In this document: one piece after another, positions 10,800-20,415 of the stretch
Layout: every line of letters begins with the position of its first letter
Numbering within the stretch: the first letter of the stretch is position 1
Assembly: GCA_023548195.1 (NCBI GenBank)
Contig: JAJHZJ010000311.1
Location: forward strand, 1,875,836-1,939,835
DNA from: Bettongia penicillata ogilbyi
Lineage: Eukaryota > Chordata > Mammalia > Diprotodontia > Potoroidae
DNA: 64,000 nt
Direction: 5' to 3'
Notes under the pieces: generated by a model
What the model was told of the DNA's origin: nothing
Databases searched by the model: none
Seen by the model: the letters and a program-made list of their open reading frames with translations, nothing else
Translations under genes and position numbers: made by a program

Positions 10800-10960
10800 C
10801 CACTTCTGTCTTAAAACAACCCAGTGAAGTAGTTTGACAAGTGTCATTATTCCTTTCTTCTAGAGAGTAACTGAGGAATAAAGAGGCTGAATGATTTACT
10901 TGAGATCACAGATTAGGGAATAGAACCCAAATATCCTTCTAAGGTCAGTGATCTTAGAGA
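10800..10960 (-). repeat. MIR-like, antisense
   Basis: Reverse-strand motifs GAGTAACTGAGGAATAAAGAGGC, GATTTACTTGAGATCACAG and GAACCCAAAT are weakly preserved. Nothing else is recognised up to about 11080. Confidence 0.55.
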
Positions 10961-11079
10961 TTATACAGACTCCTATGTATGTATGAATGTGGTTACGCAA
11001 TCCCACAGAAACCCTTAATCTGACTAGGAGGTTAAATGCCCTTTCTCTTTCATCATCAGTGACAATAGACATGTACGTA

Positions 11080-11575
11080 TCCCTTGCCTGCTGTGTTCAG
11101 AAGCCTCTGTTAGGCACTAGAGAAGATCTGAAGCTTACTTAGATAAGACCTATCCCCGACCTCATGAAACTTATACTCCACTAAGTCTTACTAGAATGTA
11201 CTCTCAGCCTAGAACCTCCTGGAAGATCATGTCAGCCCTAAAATATGCCCCTTGAATGTATACACATGCATACACACTCTCGCAAATGCACACCCTACAG
11301 TTTCATCCTCCAACTAAAGGGCTACTTCTGAAACCTCTATTTAAGGAGGCCATCTCTACATTTTCCAGCAAGTTACAATCTAAGGGGTAGTATCTTTATC
11401 TTCCTCCCTGGCCCCCTTTCAGCTTTCTTTTATGCATTTTCTTCTGCTGTTAAAATATAAGCTCCTTTAGGTCAGGCATTATCCATTGTCTTTCTTTATC
11501 ATGTATTTGTATCCTCGGATCTCAGTACCATGCCTGGCCCATAGTAAGTGCTTAATAATAGTTTTTGATTGTAAA
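11080..11575. repeat. L2/MIR fragments
   Basis: An antisense L2-start-like stretch at 11095-11195 (CTCATGAAACTTATACTCCA) is followed by unclassified DNA. A sense L2 3' end lies at about 11440-11575, with TATAAGCTCCTTTAGGTCAGG, CATGCCTGGCCCATAGTAAG and TGCTTAATAATAG. Confidence 0.6.
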
Positions 11576-11706
11576 GGGAAACAAGACATATATGTACATA
11601 AGTATGGTACAAATTACTATAAGTATATTAGAGAGGGGCTATTCATGTAAGGTCCAAGTGGGAAACTTGTTACCAACAGCCAGGATCAATATGAAACCAT
11701 GGAGGG

Positions 11707-11765
11707 GGTGACACTTGACACTCACTAGCTGTGTGACCTTGGGCATGTGAGTTGGGCTTCAAAGG
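11707..11765 (+). repeat. SINE fragment
   Basis: Contains GACACTTGACACTCACTAGC and TGTGTGACCTTGGGCA, matching the middle of the SINE at 20416. No ends visible. Confidence 0.6.
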
Positions 11766-11869
11766 GTGGCTAGGAATTCACCAGGCAAAGAGGCGCAGGG
11801 CAATATGTTCATCCTGATCTATTTGCCAGTGACTTGACCTATGTGCCTGACTTCCAATGACTTGGTTAT

Positions 11870-12040
11870 AGGTCATAGGATTTAGAACTAGAAAGGTTCA
11901 TTGAGATAATCTAACTTGACCCTCTCATTTTATTGATTAGAAAACCAAGGCATGGAGAGAAGGAACTTGTCCAAAGTTATACAGTTTATTAAGTGGGAAA
12001 AACCAGGACTTGAACTAAGGACCTCTGCCCATTCTGCCTT
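11870..12040 (-). repeat. MIR/THER-like, antisense
   Basis: Carries AGAACTAGAAAGGTTCATTG, CTCATTTTATTGATTAGAAAACC, GAACTTGTCCAAAGTTATAC and GACTTGAACTAAGGAC, the reverse-strand MIR order. The following 12040-12217 contains a short (TG)n/(TC)n tract and no other feature. Confidence 0.65.
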
Positions 12041-12217
12041 AGAAAAATGTCCAACTTTGAACTTTAGCAACCCTATATCCTAATCTTTGCTGATCTCTGA
12101 AATTAATTTCTTCCTTTAAAAAATGTACCCTCTAAAATTTCTCCCTCTGTGTGCGTGTGTGTCTGTCTGTCTTTCTCTAACTCTTTCTCCTTACAACACA
12201 GTATGATTCTTTGCTGT

Positions 12218-12233
12218 AAGAAATAGATGGATG
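12218..12233. repeat. Outer left target-site duplication of the L1 composite
   Basis: AAGAAATAGATGGATG recurs at 19883-19898 with a single T/C difference (15 of 16). It encloses both the intact L1 and the old L1 3' end behind it, so the two probably arrived together. The insertion nick would lie before AAGAAA, an A-rich context compatible with the L1 endonuclease. Confidence 0.8.
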
Positions 12234-12252
12234 GGTTCATGGGGGGCGGAGC

Positions 12253-12260
12253 CAAGATGG
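12253..12260 (+). promoter_or_regulatory. YY1-like site, module 1
   Basis: CAAGATGG near the extreme 5' end of the element. L1 elements use a YY1 site here to direct accurate initiation. Function is inferred from position and similarity only. Confidence 0.5.
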
Positions 12261-12667
12261 AGGAGTGAGAGCAGCTACTCACCTGAGCTCTGAGACAAAT
12301 TTCTCCAGGTACCTCTGAAAGGAGAATCTGACCAAATTTTGGAGGTGCAGAATCGAGTGGGAGACAGACGGTGACAGATTCGGAGCTCAGGTGGGGCTGG
12401 AAGGTCCACGGGAAGGATCTGATCCGCGGGGGTGAACCCACAGCGCACAGCGCAGTGTGGCCAGCGCAGCACGGCCAGTGCAGCGGAGCGGAGGAGATCC
12501 GAGAAACCTGAGTGGCGGGCAGAACCAGAGGAGCGGCACCCGGGGTGGGAGACAAGCCCAACCGAGTCAGTGAGAGCCTCGGAGCACCCGATATCAGCGC
12601 AGCAGCTCCTGGGACCTTCAGCCCGAAGATCAAACTCCGGTGAGTCACTTACTTGAACTTCCGGGAG

Positions 12668-12679
12668 CCAGGATGGCGG
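12668..12679 (+). promoter_or_regulatory. YY1-like site, module 2
   Basis: CCAGGATGGCGG has the full ATGGCGG core. It lies 415 bp downstream of the first YY1-like site and may mark an older promoter start retained behind a newer one. Confidence 0.5.
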
Positions 12680-13219
12680 TGTAATCAGCTAATGCTCTCT
12701 CCTTCCCCCTTGATGACCGTGAAAGAACCATAAAATATCTCCCCAGAAAAATCCCAGATCAGTAGAATTAGAAGAAGGAGACCAATAGTCTCATAACACC
12801 TGAGACGAGGAAAATAGCTAAGGGGGATTCCTCATACGGTGGCAGAGGCAAACCGGAAGGACAGAGGACCCAGGGCAGGGAAAATTCGCACTAGGACCCA
12901 GGCAAGCCTCAGCACCAGGAGAGGAGCCCCAGGAGGGGTGGGAACACGCATTAACATCTAGGCGTGCCTCAGCTGTCCAGAGGAATCAGAAAGACAATAG
13001 GGCAGTTGGGATTACCAGCCCCTGAGCTTGCCTTTGCCTCAATTCAGCTGAGATCTCCTGGGACCAGACCACTCCCCCACACTTAACAAGCTAAACCCAG
13101 GGCTGATCAGGGAAACACCAAACAAATACCTGCTTTTAGCTTTTTCACACATCAGCTCAGCAAAAAGTTCTCCAGCTTCTGACTGAAAGAACCAGAAGCC
13201 ACAACACTCAATCAAAATC

Positions 13220-14359
13220 ATGAATAGGAAAAAGAAGAGGGCCGAAAGAACCATAGAATCTTTCTATGGGGATAAGGACCAAAACACAAGCCCCAAAGAG
13301 GTCACAGCTGAGACTGTACTTCCATCTGAAACTTCAGAAGGGACTATGAACTACTCGCAAGTACAAGCAGCTCTCCTGGAACAGCTGAAGAAGGAAATAG
13401 AAGATAAACTGGCCAATGATTTTAAAATTATTAAGAAAGAATTCACTGATGAGAACATCTCCCTGAAAAGGAAAATTGAACAAATGGAAAAAGAAGTTCA
13501 AAAATTAACTGGAGAAAATAAATTCCTGAAAGGCCAAATGGAAAAGGAAGTACAAAAATTAGCTGGAGAAAATAAATTCCTGAAAGGCCAAATGGAAAAG
13601 GAAGTACAAAAATTAACTGGAGAAAATAGCTTATTAAAAGGAAAAATTGGGCAGATGGAAAAAGAGATACAAAAGTTAACAGAAGAAAACAATGTGATGA
13701 AGATTAGAATTGGGCAAGTAGAAACTAACGACTCAATGAGACAGCAAGAATCAGTCAAACAAAATCTAAAGAATGAAAAGATAGAAGAAAATGTAAAATA
13801 TCTAATTGGAAAAACAACTGACCTGGAAAATAGATCCAGAAGGGAAAACTTAAGAATTATTGGCCTGCCAGAAACCCAGGATGGAGAAAAGAGCCTGGAC
13901 AATATCTTCCAGGAAATCATCAAGGAAAACTGCCCAGAAGTACTAGATTCAGAGGGCAAAATAGTCATCGAAAGAATCCACCGTTCCCCTCCTGAAAGGG
14001 ACCCCAAACTCAAAACCCCAAGAAATATAGTTGCCAAATTCCAGAGCTATCAAGTGAAGGAAAAAATATTACAAGCAGCCAGAAAGAAACAATTTAAATA
14101 TCAAGGGGATACAATCAGGATTACACAGGACCTTGCAGCTTCTACATTAAAAGATCGAAAGAATTGGAACCCAATATTCCGTAAGGCAAAGGAGCTGGGA
14201 CTGCAACCAAGGATCAACTACCCAGCAAAGTTCAGCATAACATTTCAGGCAAGGAGAAAGTCATTCAACGAAGTAAGGGATTTCCAGAGTTTCCTGACCA
14301 AAACACCAGAACTTAATAGACAATTCGATCTTCAAATGCAGGTCTCAAGAGAATCATAA
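13220..14359 (+). CDS. ORF1: L1 ORF1 protein (379 aa), intact
   Basis: The RNA-binding chaperone that coats L1 RNA as trimers in the cytoplasmic RNP. It has a basic N terminus (NRKKKRAERTIESF), a long coiled coil at about residues 45-170, an RRM beginning near residue 205 (NLRIIGLPE at 210-218) and a C-terminal domain with RINYPAK at 331-337, equivalent to the conserved RISYPAK block of other mammals. There is no internal stop. The start has A at -3 and is the first ATG of the frame. The coiled coil contains an exact 54-bp tandem duplication (13493-13546 and 13547-13600) that adds 18-residue units, each three residues short of the neighbouring 21-residue units. ORF2 follows after a 565-bp purine-rich spacer. 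The identification is firm; activity is inferred. Confidence 0.95.
   Translation: MNRKKKRAERTIESFYGDKDQNTSPKEVTAETVLPSETSEGTMNYSQVQAALLEQLKKEIEDKLANDFKIIKKEFTDENISLKRKIEQMEKEVQKLTGENKFLKGQMEKEVQKLAGENKFLKGQMEKEVQKLTGENSLLKGKIGQMEKEIQKLTEENNVMKIRIGQVETNDSMRQQESVKQNLKNEKIEENVKYLIGKTTDLENRSRRENLRIIGLPETQDGEKSLDNIFQEIIKENCPEVLDSEGKIVIERIHRSPPERDPKLKTPRNIVAKFQSYQVKEKILQAARKKQFKYQGDTIRITQDLAASTLKDRKNWNPIFRKAKELGLQPRINYPAKFSITFQARRKSFNEVRDFQSFLTKTPELNRQFDLQMQVSRES
13493..13640 (+). repeat. 54-bp tandem repeat in ORF1 coiled coil
   Basis: The unit starts GAAGTTCAAAAATTAACTGG. Copy 1 is 13493-13546, copy 2 is 13547-13600, and a third partial copy diverges at about 13630. Units encode EVQKL(T/A)GENKFLKGQMEK, 18 residues, so two units do not fill whole heptads. 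The flanking units (KRKIEQ..., KGKIGQ...) are 21 residues. Confidence 0.9.
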
Positions 14360-14923
14360 AAAGGTAAACAGTGGGGGGGGGGGGAACAACTTCCTACTCA
14401 ATGAGGGCAAGTTGTTCACCTCCCTATAAGGGAAGATGTTATCTGTTTATCTCAAGAACTGTGCGTCTATTAAGAAATATAAAAGGGATAAGCATAGGGG
14501 GAACGGATATAAAGTAAATGATATCATGATAAAAAATGTGATTTAAGTATGAGAAGGGAGTGTAATAGGAGGTGTGAAAAGGAGGAAGCAGGAAATGGCA
14601 AATTACATCACAAGAAGAAGTACAAAATCATAGTAGAGGGAAAGAGGGGAGGGAGATGAGCATTATGTGAGAGGTACTCTCATCGGATTTGTTTAAAGGA
14701 CGGAACAATAAACTTAAGTAGAAAATCCTAACTAGCTCTATAAGCAGTGGGAGGGGAAGAGGGAAGAAAGGGGAGGGAGGCAAAAGGGAGGGAAGAAGCA
14801 ATAAGAGTAAAGGGGAGTAAAAGGGAGGGGGGCTAAAAGAAAGAGGGAAAGGCGGCAAGAGGAGGTGGTGAAAAGTAAATACTAGTGAGGAGGGGAAGGG
14901 AGACAGCAGAGCTAAAAGCACAA
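14360..14923 (+). other. L1 inter-ORF spacer, purine-rich
   Basis: A non-coding spacer between ORF1 and ORF2. It contains a run of 12 G at 14373-14384 and a purine-rich part at about 14640-14900 (GGGAGGGAGG-like blocks). The same purine-rich spacer type recurs after ORF1 in all HAL1 copies. A reverse-strand open frame here (14628-14954) is composed of Ser/Leu/Pro/Phe from the pyrimidine strand and is not a gene. Confidence 0.8.
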
Positions 14924-14938
14924 ATGGTGGGAAAGAAG

Positions 14939-17900
14939 ATGGAGGGAAATACACAGATTGTAATCATAACTGTGAATGTGAATGGAATGAATTCTCCCAT
15001 AAAACGGAGACGGATAGCAGAATGGATTAAAAGCCATAATCCAACAATATGCTGCTTACAAGAAACACATTTGAAACGGGGGGATACACATAGGTTAAAG
15101 GTTAAAGGATGGAACAGAATATATTGTGCTTCAGCTGATGTAAAAAAGGCAGGAGTAGCAATCCTAATCTCAGACAAAGCAAAAGCAGAAATAGATCTAA
15201 TCAAAAGGGATAAGGATGGAAACTATATCCTGCTAAAAGGCACCATAGACAATGAAGCAATATCATTACTAAACATGTATGCTCCAAGTGGTATAGCATC
15301 CAGATTCTTAGAGGAGAGATTGAGGGAGTTGAAGGAAGAAATTGACAGCAAAACTATACTAGTGGGGGACCTCAACCTCCCTCTTTCTGAACTTGATAAA
15401 TCTAACCTCAAAATAAACAAGAAAGAGGTTAAGGAGGTAAATAAAACTCTAGATAAGGTAGATATGATAGATCTTTGGAGAAAATTGAATGGGAATAGAA
15501 AGGAATATACCTTTTTCTCAGCAGTACATGGAACATTTACAAAAATTGACCATGTACTAGGACATAAAAATCTCAAAATCCAGTGCAGAAAGGCAGAGAT
15601 AATCAGTGCATCCTTCTCAGATCATAATGCAATAAAAATTATATGTAATAAAAGGCCATGGAAAGATAAAGCAAAAATCAGTTGGAAACTAAATAATTTA
15701 ATCCTAAAGAAGGAATGGGTTAAAGAAGAAATCATAGAAACAATTAACAACTTCATTCAAGAGAATGACAATAATGAGACAACCTACCAAATCTTATGGG
15801 ATACTGCAAAAGCAGTTCTTAGGGGAAGTTTTATATCTTTGAATGCCTACATAAATAAAATAGAGAAAGAGGAGATCAATGACTTGGGTATGCAGCTGAA
15901 AAAGCTAGAAAAAGAACAAATTGAAAATCCCCAAGAAAATACCAAATTAGAAATACTGAAAACCAAAGGAGAGATTAATAAAATTGAAATTAAGAAAACT
16001 ATTGAATTAATAAATAAAACCAATAGTTGGTTTTATGAAAAAACTAATAAAATTGATAAACCTTTGGTCAATTTGATTAAAAAAAAGAAAGAAAAAAATC
16101 ATATTACTAATATTAAAAATGAAAGGGGTGAACTCACCTCCAATGAGGAGGAAATTAAAACAATAATTAGAAATTATTTTGCCGAACTTTATGCCCACAA
16201 ATTCGATAATCTAAATGAGATGGATGAATATTTTAAAAAATACAAATTGCCCAGATTAACAGAAGAGGAAATAGAATACTTAAACAACCCCATCTCAGAA
16301 AAAGAAATTGAACAAGCCATCAATGAACTCCCTAGGAAAAAATCTCCAGGACCAGATGGATTCACAAGTGAATTCTATCAAACCTTTAAAGAACAGTTAA
16401 TTCCAATACTATATAGACTATTTGGGAAAATTGGGGAAGAAGGAGTACTCCCAAATTCCTTCTATGATACAAATATGGTTTTGATACCCAAGCCAGGAAG
16501 AGATAAAACAGAAAAAGAAAATTACAGACCAATTTCTCTAATGAATATAGATGCAAAAATTTTCAACAAGATTTTAGCAAAACGAATACAGCATCTTATC
16601 AAGAGAATAATACATTATGATCAGGTAGGTTTCATACCAGGAATGCAGGGCTGGTTCAATATTAGGAAAACTATTAGCATTATCAATCATATCAACAAGA
16701 AAACCAACAAAAACCACATGATTATCTCAATTGATGCAGAAAAAGCTTTTGACAAAATACAACACCCATTCCTATTAAAAACACTGGAGAACATAGGAAT
16801 AAAGGGAACCTTCCATAAAATAATAAGCAGTATCTACCTAAAACCTTCAGCAAGCATTATATGCAATGGAGATAAGCTAGAGGCATTTCCAATAAGGTCA
16901 GGGGTGAAACAAGGATGCCCATTATCACCATTATTATTCAATATGGTACTAGAAATGTTAGCGGTAGCAATTAGACAAGATAAAGAAATTGAAGGAATAA
17001 AAATAGCCAAAGAAGAAACTAAGTTATCACTCTTTGCAGATGATATGATGATATATTTAGAGAATCCCAGAGATTCAAGTAAAAAGCTACTTGAAATAAT
17101 AAACAACTTTGGCAAAGTTGCAGGTTACAAAATAAACCCACACAAATCTTCTGCATTCCTATATATTAGCAACAAAGTCCAACTCCAAGAGATAGAAAGA
17201 GAAATCCCATTCAAAGCTAGAGTAGACACTATAAAATACTTAGGAGTTTACCTGCCAAAACAAACCCAGGGATTATATGAACACAATTACAAGACACTTT
17301 TTGCACAAATAAAGTCAGATTTAAGTAAGTGGAAAAACATCAGTTGTTCATGGGTAGGCCGAGCCAATATAATAAAAATGACAATTCTACCTAAATTAAT
17401 CTACTTATTTAGTGCCATACAAATTAAACTATCAGATAATTATTTTCTAGAGCTGGATAAAATAATATCAAAATTCATTTGGAAAAACAAAAAGTCCAGA
17501 ATATCAAAGGGACTAATGAAAAGAAATGCTTGGGAAGGTGGCCTAGCACTACCAGACCTCAAATTGTATTATAAAGCAGCAATTATCAAAACCACTTGGT
17601 ATTGGCTAAGAAACAGAGGGGTTGACAAATGGAATAGGCTTGGCACTCAAGACACAGTTGGCAAGGAATATAGCAACCTCCTGTTTGACAAACCCAAAGA
17701 TCCCAGCTTCTGGGATAAGAACTCATTGTTCGACAAAAATTGCTGGGAAAACTGGTTAACTGTGTGGCGGAAATTAGGCATAGACCCATGCCTGACACCG
17801 TACACAAGAATAAAGTCCAAATGGGTACATGATTTAGGTATAAAGATTGATACCATGAATAAACTGGAGAAGCAAGGTATAGTGTATTTATCAGATTTAT

Positions 17901-18775
17901 GGAGAGGGGAAGAATTTTTTTCTAAAGAAACGATAGAAAGCATTATGAAATGCAAGATGGATAATTTTGATTACTTTAAACTGAAAAGTTTTTGCACAAC
18001 CAAACCCAATGCAACCAAAATTCGGAGGGATGTAGTAAATTGGGAAAAAATTTTTACAGCTAAGCTCGGGGATAAAGGCCTCATTTCTAGAATATATAGA
18101 GAACTGACTCAAATATATAACCTTCCAAGTCATTCCCCAATTGATAAATGGTCAAAGGATATGAACAAGCAATTTTCAGGGGAAGAAATCAAAAATATCT
18201 ATAATCATATGAAAAAGTGCTCTAAATCACTATTTATTAGAGAGATGCAAATCAAAACAACTCTGCGGTACCACATCACACCTGTAAGATTGGCAAACAT
18301 GACAGAACAAGAAAATGATAAATGCTGGAGAGGATGTGGGAGAGTTGGAACACTAATTCATTGTTGGTGGAGCTGTGAGATCATCCAACCCTTCTGGAGA
18401 ACGGTTTGGAACTATGCCCAAAGGGCTACAAAAATGTGCATACCCTTTGACCCAGAAATATCACTACTAGGATTGTATCCCCAAGAGATTATAAAAACGG
18501 GAAAGGGTCCCACGTGTACAAAAATATTTATAGCAGCACTCTTTGTGGTAGCCAAAAACTGGAAGTCAAGGGGATGCCCATCAATTGGGGAATGGCTGAA
18601 TAAATTATGGTATATGAATGTAATGGAGTACTATTGCGCCATAAGAAATGAGGAACAAGAAGACTTCAGGGAGGCCTGGAAGGACTTATATGATCTGATG
18701 CTGAGCGAAAGGAGCAGAACCAGGAGAACTTTGTGCACAGCAACGACCACAGTGTGCGAGAGTTTCTTCTGGTAG
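14939..18775 (+). CDS. ORF2: L1 ORF2 protein: endonuclease + reverse transcriptase (1278 aa), intact
   Basis: The enzyme that nicks target DNA and copies L1 RNA in target-primed reverse transcription. Numbering is from ATG 14939, chosen because it aligns with the mammalian ORF2p start. An in-frame ATG at 14924 is possible, and the open frame extends to 14885 without ATG. An APE-type endonuclease spans about 1-238, with N13, E42 (QETH), D144 and N146 (GDLN), D204 (KIDH) and D228-H229 (SDH), all catalytic positions kept. The reverse transcriptase spans about 450-780: motif A aspartate D599 (SIDAEKAFD), [10 protein letters not shown], and FADD with D701-D702. The C-terminal zinc-like CX3CX7HX4C is C1129, C1133, H1141, C1146. 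The length matches the human protein (1275 aa). There is no stop or frameshift. The stop is TAG at 18773. The frame looks retrotransposition-competent on sequence alone. Confidence 0.97.
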   Translation: MEGNTQIVIITVNVNGMNSPIKRRRIAEWIKSHNPTICCLQETHLKRGDTHRLKVKGWNRIYCASADVKKAGVAILISDKAKAEIDLIKRDKDGNYILLKGTIDNEAISLLNMYAPSGIASRFLEERLRELKEEIDSKTILVGDLNLPLSELDKSNLKINKKEVKEVNKTLDKVDMIDLWRKLNGNRKEYTFFSAVHGTFTKIDHVLGHKNLKIQCRKAEIISASFSDHNAIKIICNKRPWKDKAKISWKLNNLILKKEWVKEEIIETINNFIQENDNNETTYQILWDTAKAVLRGSFISLNAYINKIEKEEINDLGMQLKKLEKEQIENPQENTKLEILKTKGEINKIEIKKTIELINKTNSWFYEKTNKIDKPLVNLIKKKKEKNHITNIKNERGELTSNEEEIKTIIRNYFAELYAHKFDNLNEMDEYFKKYKLPRLTEEEIEYLNNPISEKEIEQAINELPRKKSPGPDGFTSEFYQTFKEQLIPILYRLFGKIGEEGVLPNSFYDTNMVLIPKPGRDKTEKENYRPISLMNIDAKIFNKILAKRIQHLIKRIIHYDQVGFIPGMQGWFNIRKTISIINHINKKTNKNHMIISIDAEKAFDKIQHPFLLKTLENIGIKGTFHKIISSIYLKPSASIICNGDKLEAFPIRSGVKQGCPLSPLLFNMVLEMLAVAIRQDKEIEGIKIAKEETKLSLFADDMMIYLENPRDSSKKLLEIINNFGKVAGYKINPHKSSAFLYISNKVQLQEIEREIPFKARVDTIKYLGVYLPKQTQGLYEHNYKTLFAQIKSDLSKWKNISCSWVGRANIIKMTILPKLIYLFSAIQIKLSDNYFLELDKIISKFIWKNKKSRISKGLMKRNAWEGGLALPDLKLYYKAAIIKTTWYWLRNRGVDKWNRLGTQDTVGKEYSNLLFDKPKDPSFWDKNSLFDKNCWENWLTVWRKLGIDPCLTPYTRIKSKWVHDLGIKIDTMNKLEKQGIVYLSDLWRGEEFFSKETIESIMKCKMDNFDYFKLKSFCTTKPNATKIRRDVVNWEKIFTAKLGDKGLISRIYRELTQIYNLPSHSPIDKWSKDMNKQFSGEEIKNIYNHMKKCSKSLFIREMQIKTTLRYHITPVRLANMTEQENDKCWRGCGRVGTLIHCWWSCEIIQPFWRTVWNYAQRATKMCIPFDPEISLLGLYPQEIIKTGKGPTCTKIFIAALFVVAKNWKSRGCPSIGEWLNKLWYMNVMEYYCAIRNEEQEDFREAWKDLYDLMLSERSRTRRTLCTATTTVCESFFW

Positions 18776-19140
18776 ACTTGGAACTTTGTAATAACACAAG
18801 AACTTACTGAGGAAAAAAAAAAAAATCCTAATGTCGGTCTTCAAAGGCAAAATGCCTTCCACACTCAGAGAAAGAAATGTGGAAGCCACTTGCAGAATGT
18901 AGCAGATCATGTTTGTGTGTGGGTGGGTTTCAGTGTAATATGTGTTGATTTGTTATATGATTTCTTCCATTTATTTTAGTTCGACTACATAGCATGAATA
19001 TAGTGAAAATGTGCTCAATAGGAAAGTATATGTAGAACCTATACAGAATTGTATGCTGTCATGGGGAGGGAGGGGGGGTATTGAGGGAAGGGTGGGGGGA
19101 ATAAAATCTTAACTTTAAGGAAATGATTGTAAAACATTAA
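18776..19140 (+). other. L1 3'UTR
   Basis: The region from the ORF2 stop to the A-rich tail. A G-rich purine tract at about 19062-19100 (GGGGAGGGAGGGGGGGG, then GGGTGGGGGG) has the spacing of G-quadruplex-forming L1 3'UTR tracts. It is immediately followed by AATAAA. Confidence 0.85.
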
Positions 19141-19152
19141 AAAAAAAATAAA
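19100..19152 (+). terminator. L1 polyadenylation signals
   Basis: AATAAA at 19100-19105 and again at 19147-19152. The tail after them is interrupted by T and C (AATAATATAAAAAAACAAAAC), not a pure poly(A), as expected if the real 3' end of the transcript lay further downstream. Confidence 0.7.
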
Positions 19153-19201
19153 ATTAAAAAAAAAATAATATAAAAAAACAAAACAAACAAAAAAAAAAAA
19201 A

Positions 19202-19871
19202 CAAAAAACTGTTCATGCCCTTTGATCCAGAAACACCACTTCTCGGTATGTATCCCAAAGAGATCAAAAAAAGGAAAAAGGACGTATTTGTACAAAATTA
19301 TTTATAGCAGCCCCTTTTTTATGATGGAAAATGGGGGAGATGTCCATCAACTGATGAACAGCTGAAAAAATTGTGATATGTGATTATGATGGAATATGAT
19401 TGAGCTATAAAAAATTATGAGCAGGGTAGTTTCAGAAAAACCAGTGAAAACTTATATGAATTCATACAAAGTTAAGCAGAACTAAGAGAACATTGCATAC
19501 AGTAACAGCAGTATTTTAATGTTGTTCAATTGTTGAAGACTTAGGTACTCTGATCAAGGCAATTATCCAAGAACTTTCAAAGTACTTATGATGATAAATG
19601 CTGTTCACCCTCAGAGAGAGAACTAATGAATCCTGAATGCAGGTTGAAACACACTTTTTTAAACTTTATTTTTATTATTTTATTTTGCTGGTGTTTTCTT
19701 TTGCAACACGGCTATTATGGAAATATGTTTAATTGAAATCAAAGTGCTTACCTCCCCAAGAGGGTCTAATGGGAGGGAGAAAATTTAGAACTCAAAAATT
19801 TAAAAAAATCTGTAAAATTTTTATATGTTTATTGAGAAATATTTGATGAAATAAAAATAATTTCAAAACAA
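19202..19871 (+). mobile_element. Old L1 3' end, possible 3' transduction
   Basis: Begins inside ORF2 C-terminal coding sequence (CTGTTCATGCCCTTTGATCC, matching the CIPFDPEIS region of intact ORF2) and continues through the decayed ORF2 end, the 3'UTR (GGAACTCAAAAATTT at 19788) and AATAAA at 19850. It is much more diverged than the L1 upstream. Its 5' neighbour is the A-rich tail of that L1, and no other ORF2 sequence precedes it before the outer target duplication. So it was either transduced or lost its 5' part. Confidence 0.75.
19850..19855 (+). terminator. Polyadenylation signal of the composite
   Basis: AATAAA, followed 16-27 bp later by the terminal A-run that abuts the right target duplication. 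Confidence 0.65.
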
Positions 19872-19882
19872 AACAAAAAAAA

Positions 19883-19898
19883 AAGAAATAGACGGATG
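19883..19898. repeat. Outer right target-site duplication
   Basis: AAGAAATAGACGGATG, partner of 12218-12233. Confidence 0.8.
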
Positions 19899-19989
19899 AT
19901 GGGACAACTGGGAGATTCACGTATGCAAATTTTATTTCAAATGTAAGGACAACAGAATTCACATATCTCCAGGAGAAATGCCCTTGAAA

Positions 19990-20400
19990 ACCACTGCCGT
20001 AGTTTTAGAAGGAACCTAAGGAATAGTCTTAGTCAAATTCAATCATTTTCAATATAAGGATACCAATTTTTTTTGTCTGTGTTTTTCTTCATAGCAGGAC
20101 TTACATGGAAATGTGTTTTGCGTGACTACACATGTATAACCTATGACAAATTGCTTGTCTTCTCAATGATAGGGGGAGGGAAGGGAGGGAGAGAAATTGG
20201 AACTCAAAACTTGAAAAAAGAATGTTAAAATTGTTTTTACATGTAATTGGGAAAAATAAAGTATTAAATTAACTCAAAATAAGGACACCAAGGCTTAACA
20301 AAGTGAAGTGATTTGTCCAAAATCACCTAGCCAATAAATAACAAAGCAAAGATTTGAACCCAAGTCCTCTGGCTCCAAAATCAGTGTTCTTTCTACTCCA
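19990..20400 (-). repeat. MIR/THER-like, antisense, split by an L1 3' fragment
   Basis: The left part (19990-20065) has TTTTAGAAGGAACCTAAGG. The right part (20279-20400) has GTGAAGTGATTTGTCCAAAATC and GATTTGAACCCAAGTCCTC. Between them lies the L1 fragment 20066-20278. Confidence 0.65.
20066..20278 (+). mobile_element. 5'-truncated L1 3'UTR insertion with 12-bp TSD
   Basis: ATAAGGATACCA at 20054-20065 and ATAAGGACACCA at 20279-20290 (11 of 12) flank L1 3'UTR sequence. The insert carries GTGTTTTGCGTGACTACACA, GGGAAGGGAGGGAGAG, TTGGAACTCAAAACTTG and AAAAATAAAGTATTAAATTA at its end. A severely truncated L1 of only about 213 bp. Confidence 0.8.
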
Positions 20401-20415
20401 CTATATGAAGTTACA

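Larger units (their letters stand above)
12241..13219 (+). promoter_or_regulatory. L1 5'UTR with two promoter-like modules
   Basis: The untranslated leader of the intact L1. Two separate starts resemble L1 5' ends: GCCAAGATGGAGG at 12251-12263 and GCCAGGATGGCGG at 12667-12679. Both contain a YY1-type ATGG core and are followed by comparable purine/pyrimidine mixes. The first module (12241 to about 12655) carries a dense CpG patch at about 12380-12620 that shows little CpG decay, a sign of recent insertion. The second (about 12660-13219) leads into ORF1 with A at -3 of its ATG. Confidence 0.75.
12234..19882 (+). mobile_element. Full-length L1 plus transduced old L1 3' end (7.65 kb)
   Basis: One retrotransposed unit bounded by the 15/16 target duplication. 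It contains a short 5' stub (12234-12240), a young full-length L1 (12241 to about 19201), then a second decayed L1 3' terminal segment (19202-19871) with its own AATAAA (19850-19855) and poly(A) (about 19871-19882). The best explanation is readthrough of the L1's own weak signal, so that downstream sequence of the source locus was copied along. A nested-insertion alternative is considered in the findings. Confidence 0.65.

Noticed and set aside
12235..12241. GTTCATG as a simple 7-bp TSD of the young L1 alone (nested insertion)
   Set aside because: Only 7 bp match; the preceding bases differ (GG versus CT) and the site before GTTCATG is not A-rich. Also, the old L1 text upstream of the insertion point is missing. 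Kept only as an alternative to transduction.
14628..14954. 108-aa reverse frame (antisense ORF0-like idea)
   Set aside because: Low-complexity pyrimidine-strand translation of the inter-ORF spacer. Primate ORF0 lies in the 5'UTR, not here.
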